A stretch of 64,000 nucleotides of DNA, from NCBI RefSeq assembly GCF_030270585.1, contig NZ_BSYI01000012.1, positions 1-64,000 on the forward strand, in the 5' to 3' direction. The notes beneath the pieces were generated by a model, which saw only the letters and a list, made by a program, of their open reading frames with translations, was not told where the DNA came from and made no database searches. This document shows, in pieces, positions 60,189 to 64,000 of this stretch. Each line of letters begins with the position of its first letter. Position 1 is the stretch's first letter. The position numbers and the translations under genes are program-made. The DNA is from Paralimibaculum aggregatum. Lineage in GTDB: Bacteria > Pseudomonadota > Alphaproteobacteria > Rhodobacterales > Rhodobacteraceae.

Positions 60189-60740
60189 ATGACGTCATCC
60201 CCCTCTCTGCCCGCGCGCGCGGTCCGGCTCGCCGACCGGCTGCTCGGCCGCCTGCGCGATCTCTGCTCGCTGCTCGGCAGCCTCGCCCTCGTCCTGCTGA
60301 TCGCGATCTTCGGCTGGCTGGTCTTCGGCCGCTACGTGCTGAACGCGACGCCGACCTGGGTCGAGCAGCTCGCCCTGGTGCTGGTCTGCTACATCACCTT
60401 CCTCGGCGCCGCCGCCGGGGTGCGCGACGACACCCATCTCGGCGTCACCTTCCTGCGCGAGTCGATGCCGCGGGGGCTGCGCCGGGCGCTGCGCGTGCTG
60501 GCCGATGCCGCGCTCGCGGTGTTCGGGGTGGTGATGCTGAGCGCCTCGGCCGATCTCGTCGCCTTCGGCTGGAGCACCAAGATCCCGATGCTGAACGTGC
60601 CGGAGGGCATCCGCACCTTCGCCGCGGCGGTGGCCGGCGGGCTGATCGCGGTCTTCGCCGCGGCCCGGGCCGGCACCCGCATCCACCGCTACTGGATCGC
60701 GCCGGCGCGCGCCGCCGCGCCCGTCGGGGAGGGGGAGTGA
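60189..60740 (+). CDS. dctQ: TRAP transporter small permease (DctQ)
   Basis: 183 aa with four hydrophobic spans (about 27-48, 61-80, 100-120, 140-160). The family stretch FGRYVLNATPTWVEQLAL (about 46-63) is clear. It bridges the binding protein and the large subunit. Its stop lies two bases before the preferred dctM start. C-terminal Ala/Arg tail is low complexity. Confidence 0.9.
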   Translation: MTSSPSLPARAVRLADRLLGRLRDLCSLLGSLALVLLIAIFGWLVFGRYVLNATPTWVEQLALVLVCYITFLGAAAGVRDDTHLGVTFLRESMPRGLRRALRVLADAALAVFGVVMLSASADLVAFGWSTKIPMLNVPEGIRTFAAAVAGGLIAVFAAARAGTRIHRYWIAPARAAAPVGEGE

Positions 60741-60742
60741 CC

Positions 60743-62026
60743 ATGGGACTCGCGCTGCTTCTCGGCCTCTTCGCGGCCGGCATCGTCATCGGCATCCCCG
60801 TCGCCTTCGCCATGGCGATCTCGGCCACGGTGGTGTTCTTCTACGAGGGCTTCCCGCTGCTGATCCCGTTCCAGCGGATCATCTCGGGCATCTCGATCTT
60901 CTCGCTGCTGGCGATCCCGTTCTTCATCTTCGCCGGCGAGATCATGCTGCATGGCGGGCTGGCGATCCGGCTGGTGCGCTTCGCCTCGGCGCTGGTCGGC
61001 CATGTCCGCGGCGGGCTGGCCTCGGTCAACATCTTCTCCAGCATGCTGTTCGGCGGCATCTCCGGCTCGGCGGTGGCAGACATCTCGGCGCTCGGCTCGA
61101 TCCTGATCCCGGTGATGAAGGAGAAGGGCTATCGCGGCGACTATGCGGTCAATGTCACCGTCACCTCCTCGATCGCCGGGGTGGTGATCCCGCCGAGCCA
61201 CAACATGATCATCTTCGCGGTGGCGGCGGGCGGCGGGATCTCGATCTCCAAGCTGTTCCTCGCCGGCGTGGTGCCGGGGATGCTGATGTGCATCTGCCTG
61301 GCGATCGCGGCCTATGTGGTGGCGATCCGGCACCGGTATCCGGCCGAGGCCTTTCCCGGCTGGGGCGCGGTGGCGGCCTCCGCGGCGGCGGCGATCCCGG
61401 GGCTGTTCACCGCGGTCATCATCGTCGGCGGCGTGCTCTCCGGCGTCTTCACGGTGACCGAATCCGGCGCCATCGGGGCGATCTATGCGCTGGTGCTGAC
61501 CGGGCTCGCCTACCGCTCGCTGAGCTGGGCGCAGTTCCGCCTCGCGGTCGCCAACTCGGTGCGCACCACGGCGATGGTGATGATCCTGATCGGCTCGGCC
61601 GGGGCCTTCGGCTACCTGCTGGCGCTCTATCAGGTGCCGGGGCTGCTGTCGGGCTTCCTCACCTCGATCTCGTCGAACCCGATCGTGATCCTGCTGATGA
61701 TCAACCTGATCCTGCTGATGCTCGGGATGATCATGGACATGGCGGCGCTGATCCTGATCTGCACGCCGATCTTCCTGCCGATCGCGCGCGATCTCGGCAT
61801 GGACCCGGTGCAGTTCGGCATCATGATGCTGATGAATCTCGGGCTCGGGCTCTGCACGCCGCCGGTGGGCGCCTGCCTCTTCGTCGGCTGCGCGGTGGGC
61901 GGGGTGCCGATCGAGCAGGCGCTGCGCTCGATCTGGCCGTTCTACCTGGCGATCCTGGCGGCGCTGCTGGCGGTCACCTTCGTGCCGGCGATCTCGATGA
62001 CGCTGCCGGGGCTGATCGACATCTGA
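60743..62026 (+). CDS. dctM: TRAP transporter large permease (DctM)
   Basis: 427 aa, twelve or so membrane helices; ion-coupled transport subunit. Family motifs: IPFFIFAGEIM (about 58-68), FGGISGSAVADISALGS (about 100-116), IPPSHNMIIFA (about 150-160), CTPPVGACLFVG (about 371-382). The ATG at 60743 is preferred to a GTG at 60737 because GGAGGGGGAG then has proper spacing. Convergent with gntR; a hairpin fills the gap. Confidence 0.92.
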   Translation: MGLALLLGLFAAGIVIGIPVAFAMAISATVVFFYEGFPLLIPFQRIISGISIFSLLAIPFFIFAGEIMLHGGLAIRLVRFASALVGHVRGGLASVNIFSSMLFGGISGSAVADISALGSILIPVMKEKGYRGDYAVNVTVTSSIAGVVIPPSHNMIIFAVAAGGGISISKLFLAGVVPGMLMCICLAIAAYVVAIRHRYPAEAFPGWGAVAASAAAAIPGLFTAVIIVGGVLSGVFTVTESGAIGAIYALVLTGLAYRSLSWAQFRLAVANSVRTTAMVMILIGSAGAFGYLLALYQVPGLLSGFLTSISSNPIVILLMINLILLMLGMIMDMAALILICTPIFLPIARDLGMDPVQFGIMMLMNLGLGLCTPPVGACLFVGCAVGGVPIEQALRSIWPFYLAILAALLAVTFVPAISMTLPGLIDI

Positions 62027-62033
62027 GGGGGGA

Positions 62034-62052
62034 GGGGCGCCGCCGGCGCCCC
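62034..62052. terminator. Hairpin between convergent dctM and gntR
   Basis: Perfect 8-bp arms GGGGCGCC / GGCGCCCC around loop GCC, in a 53-bp convergent gap. No T-run; probable two-way terminator. Confidence 0.55.
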
Positions 62053-62079
62053 CCTGCCGCCCGCTCGGTCGCCGCCCGC

Positions 62080-62769
62080 TCAGTCCTCGAAATAGTCGGG
62101 ATAGGCCGCCTGCGCCTCGGCCACGGTGGCGTCGAGGCGGGTCAGGTGCAGGCGCATGGCGGCGATGGCGCCCGCGCTGTCGCCGCCGCGGAGCCGGGCA
62201 TAGATCGTCTCGTGATCCTCGAGGATCTCGTCGAGCCCCGCCTTGTCGGCCAGCGAGAGCATGCAGAGCCGGTCGACATAGACCTTGTTCTCCGCGATCC
62301 GGCGAAACGCGAAGGCGCGCCCCGCGGCCTCGCAGATCAGCCGGTGGAAGTCGTAGTCCAGCGCGTTGAAGCGGTCGGTGTCGCGGGCCTCCACGGCGCT
62401 GCGCTGCATCGCCAGGCTCGCCTCGAAGCCGGCCTCGCGGCCCCTGATGCCGCGGTCGCAGGCGAGCCGGACCAGCTCGACCTCGAGGGCGGTGCGGATG
62501 AAGCGGGTCTCCAGCACCTCGGTTTTCGAGATCCGGCGCACCACGGTCGCCCGCTGCGGCCGGATCGCCACGAGATTGCTGTTGCTCAGCCGGATGAAGG
62601 CCTCGCGGACCGGCTGGCGCGAGACCTCGAAGCGCCGGGCGATATCGGCCTCCGAGAGCTTGGTGCCGGGGGTCAGCCGCATGGAGACGATCTCGGCGCG
62701 CAGGCGCTCGAAGATATCGTCCGCCGCGGTTCGCCGGACCGTGTCGATAGCGGAAAGTCGTCGGGACAT
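62080..62769 (-). CDS. GntR-family regulator with FCD domain
   Basis: 229 aa. Winged helix-turn-helix at about 15-78 (KLSEADIARRFEVSRQPVRE) and an all-helical FCD sensor domain (about 85-220) with probable metal/ligand residues Asp and His in NALDYDFHRLI (near 135-145) and further His at about 187 and 208. Located between two TRAP systems; TGGTAT-type sites in three flanking promoter regions suggest it represses all of them and itself, released by the imported acid. Confidence 0.88.
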   Translation of the reverse strand: MSRRLSAIDTVRRTAADDIFERLRAEIVSMRLTPGTKLSEADIARRFEVSRQPVREAFIRLSNSNLVAIRPQRATVVRRISKTEVLETRFIRTALEVELVRLACDRGIRGREAGFEASLAMQRSAVEARDTDRFNALDYDFHRLICEAAGRAFAFRRIAENKVYVDRLCMLSLADKAGLDEILEDHETIYARLRGGDSAGAIAAMRLHLTRLDATVAEAQAAYPDYFED

Positions 62770-62794
62770 CGCACACCTGAGGTTCTGGAGGCTC

Positions 62795-62805
62795 TACCAT
62801 ACCAG
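62795..62805. promoter_or_regulatory. Candidate GntR autoregulatory site
   Basis: TACCATACCAG, the exact reverse complement of 59013-59023, located 26 bases upstream of the gntR ATG, where binding would cover the leader or promoter. Confidence 0.5.
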
Positions 62806-62983
62806 ATAGCCGGAAAATGGCAAACCGCGCGCCCCGCGCCGCGGGTCCGCGCCCGGTATGCGCCCGGTCCGCGCCGGGTGGGCGAGGCGCCGAGCATTGC
62901 CGGAAAGGGCCGGGGCGACGAAGGGGCAGGCGCAGCAATCTTGCCGAATGCGGGCCGGACCCGGACGTCAAGTGTCCGTAAAA

Positions 62984-62997
62984 TTCGGTATACCATG
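62984..62997. promoter_or_regulatory. Candidate GntR operator ahead of the second TRAP receptor
   Basis: TTCGGTATACCATG contains the perfect palindrome GGTATACC (62987-62994), the classic core of FCD-type GntR operators. It lies about 240 bases upstream of the second receptor gene. Confidence 0.5.
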
Positions 62998-63236
62998 CAA
63001 AAAACATCTTTCTCGCCAGTGCTGGCTTCTGGCATACCTGTGGCTGTCAGGCTCCGATCGGGCGGCCCGCCCGGGCTTGGCAGAGGCCGAATCGTGATCC
63101 AGAATGAAAAACAGACGGGCTTCGATCGGCCGCTGGCCCGTCAAGAACAAATAAGGGCCGCGACCCGCTGCCGCGCTTTCAAGTCGATCAGCAGGGCAAT
63201 GGGGCACCGAATACTGACAGAGAGGACAACGTCGTC

Positions 63237-64000
63237 ATGACCGATACACAAGCTCGCCGCAATTTCCTGAAGGGCAGCCTCGTCGCCGGTGCGGCGCTGG
63301 CGACCCCGCATGTCGCCCGCGCGCAGGGGCGCACCCTCAAGATGCAGGGGGCCTGGGGGCCCTCGGCCATCTTCTCGGCGATGGCCGAGCAGTATGTCAC
63401 CCGCGTCAACGAGATGTCGGGCGGTTCGCTCACCGTCGAGTATCTGCCCGCCGGTGCGGTGGTGAAGGCCTTCCAGGTGCAGGACGCGGTCTCCGACGGC
63501 GTGCTCGACGGCGGCCACCAGGTCACCGCCTACTGGTATGGCAAGCACAAGGCCGCCTCGCTGTTCGGCACCGGCCCGGTGTTCGGCGCCAACGCCTCGC
63601 AGATCCTCGCCTGGATCCATTTCGGCGGCGGCCAGGAGCTCTATGACGAGCTGATCAACGACGTGCTCGGCATCAACACCGTGGGCTTCTGGGCGATGCC
63701 GATGCCGGCGCAGCCGCTCGGCTGGTTCAACCGCCATGTCCAGTCGGTCGACGACATGAAGGGCCTGAAATACCGCACCGTGGGCCTCGCCGCCGACATC
63801 ATGCAGTCGATGGGCGTCAACGTCACCCAGCTGCCGGGCGGCGAGATCGTGCCGGCGCTGGAGCGCGGCGTGATCGAGGCCTTCGAGTTCAACAACCCGA
63901 CCTCGGACAAGGAGTTCGGCGCGCAGGACGTGGCCAGCGACTACCACATGGGCTCCTACCACCAGGCCGCGGAGTTCTTCGAGATCATCTGGAACCGCGA
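63237..64000 (+). CDS. TRAP transporter binding protein, Tat-exported (TakP-like), cut by window edge
   Basis: 254 codons to the window end; full proteins of this type have about 360. A twin-arginine signal (ARRNFLKGS at 6-14, hydrophobic to about 30) shows folded export. The mature part (QGAWGPSAIFSAMAEQYVTRV near 37-57; KYRTVGLAADIMQSMGVNV near 179-197, with the ligand Arg) fits the larger DctP class that binds 2-oxo acids or hydroxy acids. Start supported by GAGAGGA upstream. It probably opens a second TRAP operon under the same GntR regulator. Confidence 0.88.
   Translation, partial: MTDTQARRNFLKGSLVAGAALATPHVARAQGRTLKMQGAWGPSAIFSAMAEQYVTRVNEMSGGSLTVEYLPAGAVVKAFQVQDAVSDGVLDGGHQVTAYWYGKHKAASLFGTGPVFGANASQILAWIHFGGGQELYDELINDVLGINTVGFWAMPMPAQPLGWFNRHVQSVDDMKGLKYRTVGLAADIMQSMGVNVTQLPGGEIVPALERGVIEAFEFNNPTSDKEFGAQDVASDYHMGSYHQAAEFFEIIWNR

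Larger units (their letters stand above)
62770..63236. other. 467-bp divergent gap between gntR and the second TRAP receptor
   Basis: Contains two candidate GntR sites listed separately, then a lower-GC stretch (about 62970-63060) that probably carries the promoter of the right-hand TRAP receptor. No gene was recognised; short frames lack Shine-Dalgarno sites. Confidence 0.5.

Overview
The window looks like chromosomal DNA of a very GC-rich alphaproteobacterium, most likely a Rhodobacterales (Paracoccaceae-like) organism. Reasons: GC is near 70 percent by eye, so nearly every frame is open and only real genes can be told apart by protein content; the polyol operon has the same gene set as the Rhodobacter sphaeroides smo/mtl system; there are TRAP transporters, a DUF1127 protein and a double-length betaine permease. 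No rRNA, tRNA, insertion sequence, prophage or CRISPR array was seen. The genus cannot be named from sequence alone.

Layout. 1-13.4 kb: sugar-alcohol catabolism. Fructokinase and glucose-6-phosphate dehydrogenase (minus) diverge from a ROK regulator; an 18-bp satellite separates the ROK gene from a LysR gene; then smoEFGK (ABC uptake), smoS, mtlK and xylB run as one operon. Polyols enter, are oxidised to fructose or xylulose, phosphorylated, and pass through G6P. 13.5-22.5 kb: a DUF1127 protein and a glycogen block glgP-(60-aa ORF)-glgA-glgX-malQ with ATGA overlaps. 22.5-25.7 kb: a 3.2-kb convergent gap without recognisable genes, partly filled by decayed tandem copies of the 3' ends of both flanking genes (malQ and an amidase). 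25.7-34.4 kb (minus): XRE-cupin regulator, nitrilase-type hydrolase, Liv-type ABC transporter (with a LivM-LivG fusion), DUF1028 protein, AtzG-like subunit and AtzE-like amidase, probably uptake and hydrolysis of an amide-type nitrogen compound. 34.5-44.4 kb: betaine/choline-type ABC transporter, GlxA/AraC regulator, Rieske oxygenase, GMC oxidoreductase and SDR, probably catabolism of a quaternary-ammonium compound. 44.5-50.8 kb: cyanate utilisation (cynABD transporter, cyanase, a DUF1348 protein) under a divergent sigma-54 activator with a matching -24/-12 promoter.

50.9-57.6 kb: a three-gene module holding an unrecognised 421-aa protein, a 1618-aa multidomain protein ending in a DNA/RNA non-specific endonuclease domain, and a small overlapping gene in the immunity position. 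This polymorphic-toxin-like system is the least understood part of the window. 57.7-58.2 kb: a 47-50 bp minisatellite and a 26-bp perfect palindrome. 58.2-64 kb: SDR dehydrogenase, TRAP transporter dctPQM, a GntR/FCD regulator and the start of a second, Tat-exported TRAP binding protein, probably a sugar-acid or organic-acid regulon linked by shared TGGTAT-type sites.

Two themes run across the window: strong GC hairpins sit between binding-protein genes and downstream transporter genes in four of five cases, and low-complexity or tandem-repeat DNA is concentrated at gene ends and in convergent gaps. All functions are read from sequence and family knowledge; no search was run.
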